Positions 8,851 through 17,536 of a stretch of 64,000 nucleotides of DNA are shown one piece after another. This DNA is from Bacteroidota bacterium. Its GTDB lineage: Bacteria; Bacteroidota; Bacteroidia; Chitinophagales; Saprospiraceae. Position 1 is the stretch's first letter. Every line of letters starts with the position of its first letter. The translations under genes and the position numbers were made by a program. Under the pieces are notes generated by a model. That model was given only the letters and a program-made list of their open reading frames with translations. It was not told the origin of the DNA and did no database searches. Location: assembly GCA_016124585.1 (NCBI GenBank), contig WGNL01000007.1, positions 222,020 through 286,019 of the forward strand, written 5' to 3'.

Positions 8851-9519
8851 ATGCTGCCGCAATCAACATATCATTCCAAGGAGTATCGGGACTTTCGGGC
8901 CATCGAACCGGGAGATTGGCGGGGCGTTATCCGTTTTTATGAAAAAAATGAGACGGCCATCCGGGGACTAGATTTTGAGGAATATTTTGAGTTGTTGTTG
9001 GCTTACACGGATGCGCTTTTTGAAATCGGCGCTTGGCAAAAACACCTTTTGATGGCCGATGTGGTGGTGGAGACCAGCGTGATGGAAAACCTGCCGGAAT
9101 TCAATGGTAGGGAGGTTTTTCGGCATACGCTTTTCCGCAAGGCTGCTTCCCATTTCAACCTATTGGAGCTTAATCAAACCGAGCATGTATTGCGGGAGTT
9201 GCTGCGAATTGCCCCACAAGATTCCGATAGCGCCGCCTTCCTCCAAAAATGCCTTCGCACGATGCGACCTTGGCTAGTTCGCCAGACCAGGGCAATGGCG
9301 ATTGTGCTGTTTTTCGTGGCGGCTTTTGGCGTATTGTTGGAAATCTTGGTCATCCGTAATTTCTATGAGTCATGGACGATGACCGTGCGGGCGGCGTGGT
9401 GGGGTGTGCTGGGCGTTGGTTTGGTAGTTTTGGTTTCTGGGGAAGTTTTCCATAGGTGGCGTTGCCAGCGGGAGGTGGAGCAGTTTGTAAACAAGATTAA
9501 GGAGCGACGAAAGAGTTAA
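8851..9519 (+). CDS. Hypothetical protein with two C-terminal membrane helices
   Basis: The 222-residue product is not recognised. Residues 1-145 are soluble and helical, with a TPR-like segment (ASHFNLLELNQTEHVLRELL). Two membrane helices follow (about 158-178, AMAIVLFFVAAFGVLLEILV, and 190-208, WWGVLGVGLVVLVSGEVF), then a charged cytoplasmic-looking tail ending NKIKERRKS. The start at 8851 was chosen over upstream starts because those would lie inside the repeat element and encode repeat-derived residues. It probably shares a transcript with the cyclase gene. Confidence 0.7.
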   Translation: MLPQSTYHSKEYRDFRAIEPGDWRGVIRFYEKNETAIRGLDFEEYFELLLAYTDALFEIGAWQKHLLMADVVVETSVMENLPEFNGREVFRHTLFRKAASHFNLLELNQTEHVLRELLRIAPQDSDSAAFLQKCLRTMRPWLVRQTRAMAIVLFFVAAFGVLLEILVIRNFYESWTMTVRAAWWGVLGVGLVVLVSGEVFHRWRCQREVEQFVNKIKERRKS

Positions 9520-9606
9520 TTTTTTGGATACTTGGGATATCATGATTTCTTATTATAAGAAATCATTCATTAAAATTTGGCATTTTAATTCGCACGTAAT
9601 CATATC

Positions 9607-10284
9607 ATGAATGAAAAACAAGAACTTGCTCAAGGGTTTCTAATTTCAATCTTGGATTATTTGAAAAAGGAAGGTAAAACAGAAGGCTTTGCCTATGTGT
9701 GGTTGGAGGAAATAATTGAAATTGCTTTCCTTAATGACTTTAAAGATATAATGGAACAAGCATTAAGCATTAGAAACACAAAAACTAGATTGGATAATCG
9801 TTTGTCAGGTGCCATTACGAATATTAAACCAACATCAATACCTATAATTTTTGATTTGCCGAACGATAAGATTGAATTAGAAAAAAAGTATTCCTACGAA
9901 AATGTTGTTAACTTTTTGAAAGTTTGTAAGCTATCAGAAGATTCCGCACTATATGTTACGTCTCCAAAAGAAGTTAAATCAGCTTTGGAAATAGCAAAAG
10001 ATGATTTTGAATTAGAAGCAATTGCATGTTCTCTATGTGTTAATGGACACTTTAGCGCTGCTCAAAGTATCATTGAAAACGAACTTTCAACGTTTGAATA
10101 CAGAATTGAAACCGTGAAAATGGTGATGTGCATTGAATTATTTAGAAAATCTGACATTGACCATGCTAAAGTCTTGCTAAACAGTATTCATTCTAGCAAA
10201 GATAGTATCTGGAGCAAATTACAATTTGCTCGTGGAATATTGGGTTATCAACCTTGGGGAGGTTACCCATTTTCTGACTATTAA
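9607..10284 (+). CDS. Hypothetical helical protein, AT-rich gene
   Basis: The 225-residue soluble protein has no family I recognise. It is almost wholly alpha-helical by composition, with TPR- or ankyrin-like helix pairs (ELEAIACSLCVNGHFSAAQS; KSDIDHAKVLLNSI) and an odd aromatic tail (GYQPWGGYPFSDY). The gene is clearly more AT-rich than its neighbours, with Ile, Asn and Lys codons mostly A/T-ending, which hints at a separate origin. It is monocistronic, and a perfect 15-bp hairpin follows the stop. There is no signal peptide or membrane segment. Confidence 0.65.
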   Translation: MNEKQELAQGFLISILDYLKKEGKTEGFAYVWLEEIIEIAFLNDFKDIMEQALSIRNTKTRLDNRLSGAITNIKPTSIPIIFDLPNDKIELEKKYSYENVVNFLKVCKLSEDSALYVTSPKEVKSALEIAKDDFELEAIACSLCVNGHFSAAQSIIENELSTFEYRIETVKMVMCIELFRKSDIDHAKVLLNSIHSSKDSIWSKLQFARGILGYQPWGGYPFSDY

Positions 10285-10305
10285 TATTTTATTTTGCAAA
10301 TCATT

Positions 10306-10346
10306 ACACAAGAGCTATAGTGTTTAAAGAACTATAGCTCTTGTGT
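10306..10346. terminator. Bidirectional hairpin between convergent genes
   Basis: ACACAAGAGCTATAG at 10306-10320 and its exact reverse complement at 10332-10346 flank an 11-base loop. It lies between the rightward hypothetical gene and the leftward cytochrome gene. T-rich bases follow on the plus side (ATGCTTTTC). It is probably a shared terminator. Confidence 0.7.
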
Positions 10347-10353
10347 ATGCTTT

Positions 10354-13300
10354 TCACTTCTTCAACGTACTCAAGAACTCCACCAAATCCCTTAACTCCC
10401 TTTTCTTCAACGCCTCGCCCATCGGTGGCATCCCCGAAGGCAGGTTTTCCCGCTTTTCAATCCTCGAAACGGGGACTTTCAGAGGCTCTGCATTATTGGT
10501 TTTCAGCACCAATTCCTCCGCATTTTCGGCGGTCAGCATCCCAAAAACTTCGGTACCATCCTTGAGATTCAGCACGACATTACCATAGCCGGGCGAGATC
10601 CGAGCGCTGGGGTCCACCATCGCTTCGAGTATTTGCTCCCGAGTAAGGGTGTTCCCAATATTGGCGAGGTCGGGGCCAACCGTGCTTCCATTCCCATCAA
10701 TAGCGTGGCAGCGGACGCATTGTGCCGTGGAATTCCAGTAAAATATGCCACGACCATAGTCTTTGTTGCCGCCGTACAAGGCCGTTTCATAATCACCTAG
10801 TTTAGAACTTTCCGCCTTCAAAGCCGCCATCTGCGCCATCAACTCCTGGGAGCCAGAGGAATCAATTGCTTCTCCCAATTCCAGGCTCAGGCTCGGCGGC
10901 AGTTTTTTATCTTTAAATTGGGCAAATAAATCGGTGAGCACAGGCTGGATTTTATCGTCAGCCAATTTGCCCATCGTCACCAATAACTGCTGCTGTTCCT
11001 TGATGCTTCCTTTGGTGAAAATGATTTGAACCAGTTCCGGTAGCCGGTCTTTCGACACCGTTTCATCGCTCAAGAGGCCAATAGCCTTTGTGCGTACATT
11101 TTCATCGGCATCGGACATGCCGTCTTTAATCAAGGCTTCTATTTTACTATACTTTAAATCCTTTAATGCTGGCAATATGGCCATTTTAACATCACTGTTT
11201 TTTGTGGTAGAATATATGATGGCCAATTTGTCGTTTGCATCCGTGATATTTAAATTGACCAACATATCCGCTACCGCAATCAATGTGGCAGGGTTTCTTT
11301 CGGTTAAATAATTGGCAATATAGGATTTAACCTTGTTCTGAACTTTAGAAGGGTCACGTTCCACCTTGCCACGGTAGCGGCCATCCACCCGGTCGGTTTC
11401 TGAGGGGTTGGCCCAAGTGCCTAGTGCCGCCAATGCCTCCGTTTTGATGGCATCAGTGAGGTCGGTTCTTTTTGAAAACTCAAATAACAAGTCCAATTCC
11501 TTGTCGCCGCCAAGCCGCTGAGCAGCTCCAATGGCACGGCGCAAAAGTGGTTCACTGGTGAATCGTTTCTCCGCCAAACAGCCCGCCAATGCTGGCATTG
11601 CAGCCTGAATAGACAGGTCATCATTGATGGCACGGGCAGCTTCTGTGGCGATGTATTCGTCTTTGTCCTGTAGGAAAAGCTGCACGTTAGGATTTTGCAA
11701 TCTTCGCAAAATGACTACCGCTGCCGTGCGCAACGCCTTGCTTGGGTCATTGCTGAGGGCGATGATGAGTTCGGCATTTCCAATTCTTGTCAACGCCAAA
11801 ATAGCTGCATGGCGTAGGTACAAATCAGCGTCATTATTTTCTCTTAATAAATCAAGCAATGGCTGAACCGCTGCCAAATGTTTAATTTGACCCAATACTT
11901 CTGCCGTATAAAATTTAAGCCGTGGATTATTGGATTTAAGCATGGGCATAATTTCATTGCCAATACTATTTATTTCTGCATCGCCCAGCATTTTCAAGGC
12001 TTGCACGATGATTTCCTCATCTTTATCTTTTAATAATGGAATTAATTCAGTGGAGAAATTTTTATCCGCCCTCGTTAATTGCCCCATGCCCCATATAGCA
12101 TGGATACGCTCCATTTGATTATCAGTTTGGGCAATAGCATCCTTCAGTGCATCCACACCTGCTTTGCCCCGCTTTGCCAATTCAAATTGTGCCTTGAGAC
12201 GTATACGCTGGTCGGAATATCCCATCAATTCCGCCAATTTTTCAGGCATGGCGGCGGTATAATCCAATTGCATGAGCCGTTGTGTTTCCTTGCGTTCGGC
12301 TTCCAAATCGTTTTTATCACTCGTCACATCCAGCTTCCAGACACGGCCTTCCTCCTTGGGGTCCCAGCCATTTATCCAATCGGCCACATATAGCGCACCA
12401 TCTGGGCCGAATTGAATACCAGTGGGCAATATGCCGCTCAATACATCTTTTTCCCCATCCAATTCAAATGAAGCGCCTTTTGGTTTTAAGCCAAATGACC
12501 AGATATGCGAACCAGTGGTCGTTCCCACAAATTCTACGAGGAAAAACTTCTTCACCCAATCCTTACCCAGCGCTGTGCCGGGATTATATACCATGCCAGT
12601 CGGGCCATTATGGTAATTCATAATCGGGGGGATAATATATGCCGCCTGCCCTTCCCAATGAGGCACAAATAGCTTTTCGTCCATCCATACATTATATCCA
12701 TTGTTTTTAGGGTCGGTATATTTACCATATTGCCAATTGGAGCGCCAACCTGCGTCGGAGCCTTCCACAATATGCACAAGGCGCTCGCTTTCGCCTTCGT
12801 GGTCACCATCATTATCAGAGGTGATGATATTTCCATAATCGTCAAAAACGAATTCATAGGTATTGCGGACTCCCGTTGCGAAGATTTCAAAATCGCTGCC
12901 ATCGGGATTGGAGCGGCAGATGATACCTGAGTTGGGGTTTTCGATTTTCTGGCCATTTACCGTGGTGATGCTGGCGCCAATATCGCCAATCCCCCAGTAA
13001 ATACGGCCATCCGGGCCTTCCCGTACCCCCGACATACCGTGCCCACCAAAGCCGATATGCACCTGAAATCCGGTGGCGATGGACGTTTTTTTATCCCACA
13101 TCCCATCGCCATTGATATCCTCAAATCGCCAGAGGTCGGGCGCAATGGCCACGAAGGCATCGTGGTCACGCACCAAAAGCCCCTCTGCCACATCGGTCAC
13201 TTCCGTATTGAAATCGTGGACTACCCGTGTGGAGACATCAGCCAAACCATCGCCATCGGTATCCTCCAAGCGCCAGATGTCGTCTTTTTCCACGGTCAAA

Positions 13301-13761
13301 TCACGCCAGTCGTGGCTGTCATCGTTGTTCAAGTCCTTGAGGTATTCGTTTTGCTTGCTTTTTTCTGGGGCAAATTCAGTGTGGAGGAAGTTCTTCCTGT
13401 CCTTCACCGTTTGGAAGGAAATGGACTGCGTCATCCAGTCCCGGTGCCCCCGGATGTCAAACTCGGAATTCAACTGACGGTTGGAGTTGGTCAGATAGAC
13501 CCTACCATGGTTGTCAATGGCCATGCAGGTGGGGTCGTTGGCCAAGGAGTCGGATGCCCAGAGGCTGATTTGCAGGCCATCCGCCAGTTTGGCGGTCACT
13601 TGCCCCTCGATTTCCTTGGCTTTTTTCGCAGCGGTGGCTGCATCCAAACGGACAGAAATTGGGGTGTCTTCTTGTTTGGGTTCGGACTTGCAGGAAGCGA
13701 AGAAAAGCAGTCCGACTACTGCCCAAATCGTTGTTTTTCTCAAAGTTGTGATGAGTGCCAT
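10354..13761 (-). CDS. Large lipoprotein: beta-propeller dehydrogenase-like, HEAT repeats, cytochrome c
   Basis: The 1135-residue product begins with a lipoprotein signal (VVGLLFFASC-KSE). Residues 40-480 form a six-bladed propeller like PQQ-type or membrane-bound dehydrogenase domains (NDPTCMAIDNHGRVYLTNSN; GPDGRIYWGIGDIG; GPDGALYVADWINGWD). HEAT-like repeats follow to about 960 (NPRLKFYTAEVLGQIKHLAA). The C-terminal 130 residues hold a c-type haem site CVRCH with distal GMPPMGEAL Met candidates. This architecture matches the haem-binding/putative membrane-bound dehydrogenase families of Planctomycetota and Bacteroidota. It is probably an outer-membrane-anchored periplasmic oxidoreductase; substrate unknown. 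Confidence 0.85.
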   Translation of the reverse strand: MALITTLRKTTIWAVVGLLFFASCKSEPKQEDTPISVRLDAATAAKKAKEIEGQVTAKLADGLQISLWASDSLANDPTCMAIDNHGRVYLTNSNRQLNSEFDIRGHRDWMTQSISFQTVKDRKNFLHTEFAPEKSKQNEYLKDLNNDDSHDWRDLTVEKDDIWRLEDTDGDGLADVSTRVVHDFNTEVTDVAEGLLVRDHDAFVAIAPDLWRFEDINGDGMWDKKTSIATGFQVHIGFGGHGMSGVREGPDGRIYWGIGDIGASITTVNGQKIENPNSGIICRSNPDGSDFEIFATGVRNTYEFVFDDYGNIITSDNDGDHEGESERLVHIVEGSDAGWRSNWQYGKYTDPKNNGYNVWMDEKLFVPHWEGQAAYIIPPIMNYHNGPTGMVYNPGTALGKDWVKKFFLVEFVGTTTGSHIWSFGLKPKGASFELDGEKDVLSGILPTGIQFGPDGALYVADWINGWDPKEEGRVWKLDVTSDKNDLEAERKETQRLMQLDYTAAMPEKLAELMGYSDQRIRLKAQFELAKRGKAGVDALKDAIAQTDNQMERIHAIWGMGQLTRADKNFSTELIPLLKDKDEEIIVQALKMLGDAEINSIGNEIMPMLKSNNPRLKFYTAEVLGQIKHLAAVQPLLDLLRENNDADLYLRHAAILALTRIGNAELIIALSNDPSKALRTAAVVILRRLQNPNVQLFLQDKDEYIATEAARAINDDLSIQAAMPALAGCLAEKRFTSEPLLRRAIGAAQRLGGDKELDLLFEFSKRTDLTDAIKTEALAALGTWANPSETDRVDGRYRGKVERDPSKVQNKVKSYIANYLTERNPATLIAVADMLVNLNITDANDKLAIIYSTTKNSDVKMAILPALKDLKYSKIEALIKDGMSDADENVRTKAIGLLSDETVSKDRLPELVQIIFTKGSIKEQQQLLVTMGKLADDKIQPVLTDLFAQFKDKKLPPSLSLELGEAIDSSGSQELMAQMAALKAESSKLGDYETALYGGNKDYGRGIFYWNSTAQCVRCHAIDGNGSTVGPDLANIGNTLTREQILEAMVDPSARISPGYGNVVLNLKDGTEVFGMLTAENAEELVLKTNNAEPLKVPVSRIEKRENLPSGMPPMGEALKKRELRDLVEFLSTLKK

Positions 13762-13873
13762 GTATTGCTCAAGTTGGTGAATGAATTTTGGGTAAATGTA
13801 GTGGAAACTGGGAAGTTTGCAAGGATTGATGGAGAGCTTGGGTTATTCCATAGTATAGAAGTATTTTTATGGC

Positions 13874-14221
13874 ATGAAAAGCAAACTAAAAAAATACGAA
13901 AAGTTATTGCTTGAACTGCTCAATGAGCATAAAACCGGATACCAAGAATATGTCTGGGGAAACTTGGAAGATATCCTGCTCGTGGACAAAGAACACGGCC
14001 ATTTCCAACTACTCACCCAAGGCTGGCAGAAAGGCCGCCACATCAACGACATACTCATGCACTTCCATCTAAAACCCGATGGGAAAATCTGGGTGGAAAC
14101 CAATAACACAGAAGTGCAAGTGGCCAAGGAACTGGAGAAGAAAGGAGTGCCTAAAACGGATATTGTATTAGGTTTTCATCCTGAATCGGTACGGCACTTG
14201 ACGGATTATGCGGTGGGGTGA
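13874..14221 (+). CDS. XisI-like protein
   Basis: The 115-residue protein reads like the XisI family (fdxN-element excision controlling factor): QEYVWGNLEDILLVDKEHGH, QLLTQGWQKGRHINDILMHF, and the ending KTDIVLGFHPESVRHLTDYAVG. In cyanobacteria xisI is usually beside xisH. No XisH-like gene is visible here, because the upstream gene is the divergent propeller cytochrome. XisI-like proteins are widespread away from any fdxN element, so an excision role should not be assumed. The same frame continues past the stop with protein-like sequence. The symbol is left empty because function is untested. Confidence 0.85.
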   Translation: MKSKLKKYEKLLLELLNEHKTGYQEYVWGNLEDILLVDKEHGHFQLLTQGWQKGRHINDILMHFHLKPDGKIWVETNNTEVQVAKELEKKGVPKTDIVLGFHPESVRHLTDYAVG

Positions 14222-14302
14222 AGCGTCAATGCTGAAGAGGCTAAGCTTTTAACGGCTTTGTTGGAGAGGATGGGGGTGAGGTTTGCAGGTGGGGTAATTG
14301 AT
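14222..14302 (+). pseudogene. Possible small gene remnant after the XisI-like gene
   Basis: Directly after the stop, in the same frame, the DNA reads SVNAEEAKLLTALLERMGVRFAG-like residues. These look like an amphipathic helix and the C-terminus of a small antitoxin-type or accessory protein. No start codon in a good context precedes it. The GC content matches the XisI-like gene rather than the AT-rich gene that follows. It may be a decayed partner gene or chance. Confidence 0.2.
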
Positions 14303-14360
14303 TGCACTTTCGTCATATTATTTAGGCAAGAGTTGAAAAAACAATTGAACTTTAAAAATA

Positions 14361-14924
14361 ATGGGGACATTTCATAAAGCATTTGTGTCAGGAGAAAATA
14401 TAGAGACCGTTAAATTGACTATCGGCAAATACTATAATATTATTAATGAAGAAATTGATGATTCAGAACAAGAATGGAGGTTTGGGGATAGAGGGAGCGA
14501 CACTATAGTTCTGTCATCTGAATTCAACTATAATTGGGTTGCCATAACCTTTTACACAAGCACTTTTTATTTTCATGATGAGTTATTGAGGCGTATATCT
14601 AGAGATTTAGAAACTGAAATATTGTTAGGCTTTTACCAGTCTACATCTGGAGAAGGTAGGTTAGCAAGATTTGTTAATGGGAGTTTGGAGCTATCTATAA
14701 ATCAAAGTTATGTCAAACTTAGAGATGAAGAAATGCACATATTAATGCATAATTGGGGAGTAACTGCTGAATTAAAAACTGAGTTTTCAATACCTGAATT
14801 TAAAGAGAGATTTGTTGAAATTGATAGGGATACAATTTACAAATTTTACAAAAAATTTGGATTGGAATGGGATGGATTAAACAGAGATGTGGAAGAATAC
14901 CATCATTTAGAGATAAAATATTGA
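14361..14924 (+). CDS. Hypothetical protein, AT-rich gene
   Basis: The 187-residue soluble product is of unknown family. The first half is strand-rich with aromatic segments (NYNWVAITFYTSTFYFHDEL). The middle reads LLGFYQSTSGEGRLARFVNG, and the end is helical and acidic (DVEEYHHLEIKY). It has no signal peptide. The gene is distinctly AT-rich beside GC-richer neighbours. Together with the XisI-like gene upstream this suggests a small acquired patch. It could be an immunity-type protein by size and acidity, but nothing specific supports that. Confidence 0.6.
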   Translation: MGTFHKAFVSGENIETVKLTIGKYYNIINEEIDDSEQEWRFGDRGSDTIVLSSEFNYNWVAITFYTSTFYFHDELLRRISRDLETEILLGFYQSTSGEGRLARFVNGSLELSINQSYVKLRDEEMHILMHNWGVTAELKTEFSIPEFKERFVEIDRDTIYKFYKKFGLEWDGLNRDVEEYHHLEIKY

Positions 14925-14936
14925 AGTCAAGTTTCT

Positions 14937-16862
14937 TCACAACCGCCCCAACCCCTCCCTAGCCCCCACACTCCCCGGATTCACCACCAGCGCATGTTCC
15001 AATAGGCGCTTCGCTTCCTTCTTTTCCCCTTGCAAAATCAATAAGGCCGCCTTGTTCACCAGTGCCTGCTCATAATCAGGGTCAAGGGCGAGGGCTTGGT
15101 CGTACAGCTTTTCGGCTTCGGGTAGATTGCCAGTCAGTACGTTGGCATAGCCGAGGTTTAGCAAGGCGATGGGTCGTTCGGGGTTCAGTTTGAGTATATT
15201 TTCGAATATCTTTTTGGCTTCCCCAATGCGCTTCATGGCTAGGAGTGCCACGCCTTTTTTCTCCAAAAAATCCAAGTGTAGCGGGTAGGCTTGCAATGCG
15301 GCTTCATAATAGGAAAGCGCTTTTTCGGGGTCGCCGGTTTTAAGATAGGCTTCGCCGATGCGGTAGTTCAACCAGCCGTTTGTTTGGTCATTAGTCATTG
15401 GCTTGGCGTCATTGGTCATTGATTTGGTGGCGGCAATGATACCTTGCCAATCTTCTTTTAGGAACAGCAAATGAATTTTGACGGGGAGCAGTTTAGATGT
15501 TGCTGCCTGTGATTTTGAAAGGTAATATGCTGCGCTGTCCAGCATGACGGGCGACTGGATGTATTTGTCGTGGGTGGCGAGGTAGCCCCTTGCCATGTCG
15601 AGCGGTGAGGGGTTCTGTGTGGTCATGTTCTGGATGCCGAGGAACGCCTTTTTTTGCGAAGCAGCCACTTCTGATTTTGCCGAAGGAAGACCAATGCGAT
15701 GGTCGGTGATGCGCACGTGTGGGATGTCTTTGCTGCCGGATTTGGGCATGTGGCATTTGGCGCAATTGTCTGAATTTGAGGCTCTTATCGCAGGAGATTC
15801 CGTGCAGGCGGTGGAAGCGTGGCATTTCAGACAAGCGTTGTTATACTGGCTGGCTGGGGTGACTTCCACACTGCGATGGGGCTGGTGACAGGTGATACAA
15901 CTGAGGTCTTTGGAGTTTTTGAAGCACTCGCTCAAGCGCAGCCGATCGGCCTGTGAAGCCATGATAAAATGCTCGTCGGAGTCGGTGAAGCGGGGCAGAT
16001 AGACGTTCAGCACCTCGCTCAGTTTCATGCCCGGCTTGAAATCGAAGAAGGATTTGCCCTCGTTCAGCACGGCGACGCCTTGCAGGTGGCAGCGTTGGCA
16101 GAGGTCCATCTGAAGGTCACGGGGCAGGCGGCGGGGGTTCACGATGGAGTAGTCAGCCTGCTGGGAGGTATCCACTTTGATGCCCCTGACCTTTTCCTCC
16201 ACGTGCAGTTTGCCGGGGCCGTGGCAGCGCTCACATTCGATGCCAGAAGGCATTTTCGAGAAGCGGTTCATGGAGCCGGGCACCTGTTCGGGGTAGTTGT
16301 TGTGGCAGGTGATGCACTCCTCGGTGAGCCAGCGCCCGAAGCGGCTGTTGTTTTCCTTGAAACCGGGGGCCAAGTCCCAGCGGCCCTCTTGTGAATACCA
16401 AGTGACGGGGGCCTGATAGGCATAGCCATTGATGTCGAGGATATGCGAGTTGGTATGCTGCCCGCTGCCGACGATATAGCTGATTTTTTCGAGGCGGTGA
16501 TGGATGGTATCGCCCTTGGCATCGAGGCGGTATTCGAGGACGTACATGCTGGAGTCCTTGAAAAAGGGGTGGTAGTAAAAATTGCGGAGCGAATCAAAAA
16601 CCACCGCATGTGGCCCATATTTGGCGGCGGTTTTTTGTAGTGTCGCATGGTCAAATGAGCGGCCCATTCCCGTGTGGATGAAGGTATCGTGGACGTTTTT
16701 ATGGCAGGAAGCGCAGGTGGCCATGCCCACGTAGGCGACGCTGTCCCGAACGTTTCGGAAGGGAGAATCGGCAGTAGTAGTCCACGTTTTTTTACAAAAA
16801 GAAAAGAGCCAAGTAATCAGCAAGGCGAAGAAAAGAAGGGGTATTTTTTTTGTGGATAGCAT
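14937..16862 (-). CDS. Seven-haem c-type cytochrome with TPR domain
   Basis: The 641-residue protein has an N-terminal signal with a lipobox-like cysteine (LLITWLFSFC-KKT). Seven CxxCH haem sites lie in residues 50-375: CASCH, CITCH, CERCH, CQRCH, CITCH, CLKCH and CAKCH. This spacing resembles cytochrome c554-related multihaem proteins. From about 410 on it is a TPR array (AYLKTGDPEKALSYYEAALQ; NLGYANVLTGNLPEAEKLYD). It is probably a periplasmic or surface electron carrier with a protein-binding scaffold. A repeat element common between genes is translated inside the TPR part (SMTNDAKPMTNDQT). No partner oxidoreductase is adjacent. Confidence 0.9.
   Translation of the reverse strand: MLSTKKIPLLFFALLITWLFSFCKKTWTTTADSPFRNVRDSVAYVGMATCASCHKNVHDTFIHTGMGRSFDHATLQKTAAKYGPHAVVFDSLRNFYYHPFFKDSSMYVLEYRLDAKGDTIHHRLEKISYIVGSGQHTNSHILDINGYAYQAPVTWYSQEGRWDLAPGFKENNSRFGRWLTEECITCHNNYPEQVPGSMNRFSKMPSGIECERCHGPGKLHVEEKVRGIKVDTSQQADYSIVNPRRLPRDLQMDLCQRCHLQGVAVLNEGKSFFDFKPGMKLSEVLNVYLPRFTDSDEHFIMASQADRLRLSECFKNSKDLSCITCHQPHRSVEVTPASQYNNACLKCHASTACTESPAIRASNSDNCAKCHMPKSGSKDIPHVRITDHRIGLPSAKSEVAASQKKAFLGIQNMTTQNPSPLDMARGYLATHDKYIQSPVMLDSAAYYLSKSQAATSKLLPVKIHLLFLKEDWQGIIAATKSMTNDAKPMTNDQTNGWLNYRIGEAYLKTGDPEKALSYYEAALQAYPLHLDFLEKKGVALLAMKRIGEAKKIFENILKLNPERPIALLNLGYANVLTGNLPEAEKLYDQALALDPDYEQALVNKAALLILQGEKKEAKRLLEHALVVNPGSVGAREGLGRL
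15383..15427. repeat. GTCATTAGTCATT-type repeat inside a coding sequence
   Basis: TTTGGTCATTAGTCATTGG and CGTCATTGGTCATTGATTTGG are two adjacent copies of the same word found between genes at 4441-4502 and 8773-8840. Here the reading frame stays open and the repeat is translated as TKSMTNDAKPMTNDQT between two helices of the TPR domain. Confidence 0.65.
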
Positions 16863-17043
16863 CGTGCAAAAATAATTGTTTATTGTTCAAGGATATAGAC
16901 ATAATGGGCTTTATAAACTTTCAGAAACAAAGCTCGAAATCTGATTTTTTGAAAGGAGATCTAGCAACATGTTATTAGTGAGCTGCAACTGACAATTAAA
17001 TCTTAGGTTTGCTTTCGCAATGTGCGGAACGAAAAAATAATTC

Positions 17044-17505
17044 ATGAAAATTAGCAAAATTGGATGCTTAATGCTGCTTGCCTTCATACAAACAGCTTGT
17101 CAACATGACTCATCGCCCAAAAACACAACTGTGGCAGCGCCCACTTCCGCTGCCGACAACACTAGCCCTGACGAGCATGGATGTAGTCGCAAAGATGGTT
17201 TTCAATGGTCGGTTATCAGGAATGAGTGTATCTCAACTTTTGAAGTTGGTATCCACCTGCAACCTGTAGATTCGTTCATGGAAAAGCATTTGTTTGCTTT
17301 TGTGGTTTTCACATCTGAGGAAGATGATTCACAAGCGGAGTTGTTTATTCCAAAGCAAGAGAAATCCATTGTTCTGACAAAAATAGGGGAGGACAAGGGA
17401 AGCACATGGAAGCAGGACAATATGACACTGAAACTGTCGGATGGTAAATATAGCTTGATAGATGGGGAAACAGTGCTTTATGCAGGTGAGGCTGCTAGCC
17501 ATTGA
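17044..17505 (+). CDS. Small hypothetical lipoprotein
   Basis: The 153-residue product has a lipoprotein signal (GCLMLLAFIQTAC-QHD). A Ser/Thr/Ala/Pro-rich spacer to about residue 45 is followed by a compact strand-rich domain (DGFQWSVIRNECISTFEVGI; SIVLTKIGEDKGSTWKQD). The two cysteines around CSRKDGFQWSVIRNEC may form a disulfide. No family is recognised. It stands alone between a leftward cytochrome (divergent) and a leftward AraC gene (convergent). Confidence 0.75.
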   Translation: MKISKIGCLMLLAFIQTACQHDSSPKNTTVAAPTSAADNTSPDEHGCSRKDGFQWSVIRNECISTFEVGIHLQPVDSFMEKHLFAFVVFTSEEDDSQAELFIPKQEKSIVLTKIGEDKGSTWKQDNMTLKLSDGKYSLIDGETVLYAGEAASH

Positions 17506-17536
17506 TAAGTAAAGCTAGCACTTGCAAGATTAACTA

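Noticed and set aside
13039..13914. Rightward 291-residue open frame opposite the propeller cytochrome gene
   Set aside because: It is antisense to a gene with clear haem, propeller and HEAT motifs, and its translation shows no domain or signal.
17493..17520. TGCTAGC/GCTAGCA dyad as a terminator between convergent genes
   Set aside because: The stem is only 7 bp, it overlaps the stop codon and no T tract follows on either side.
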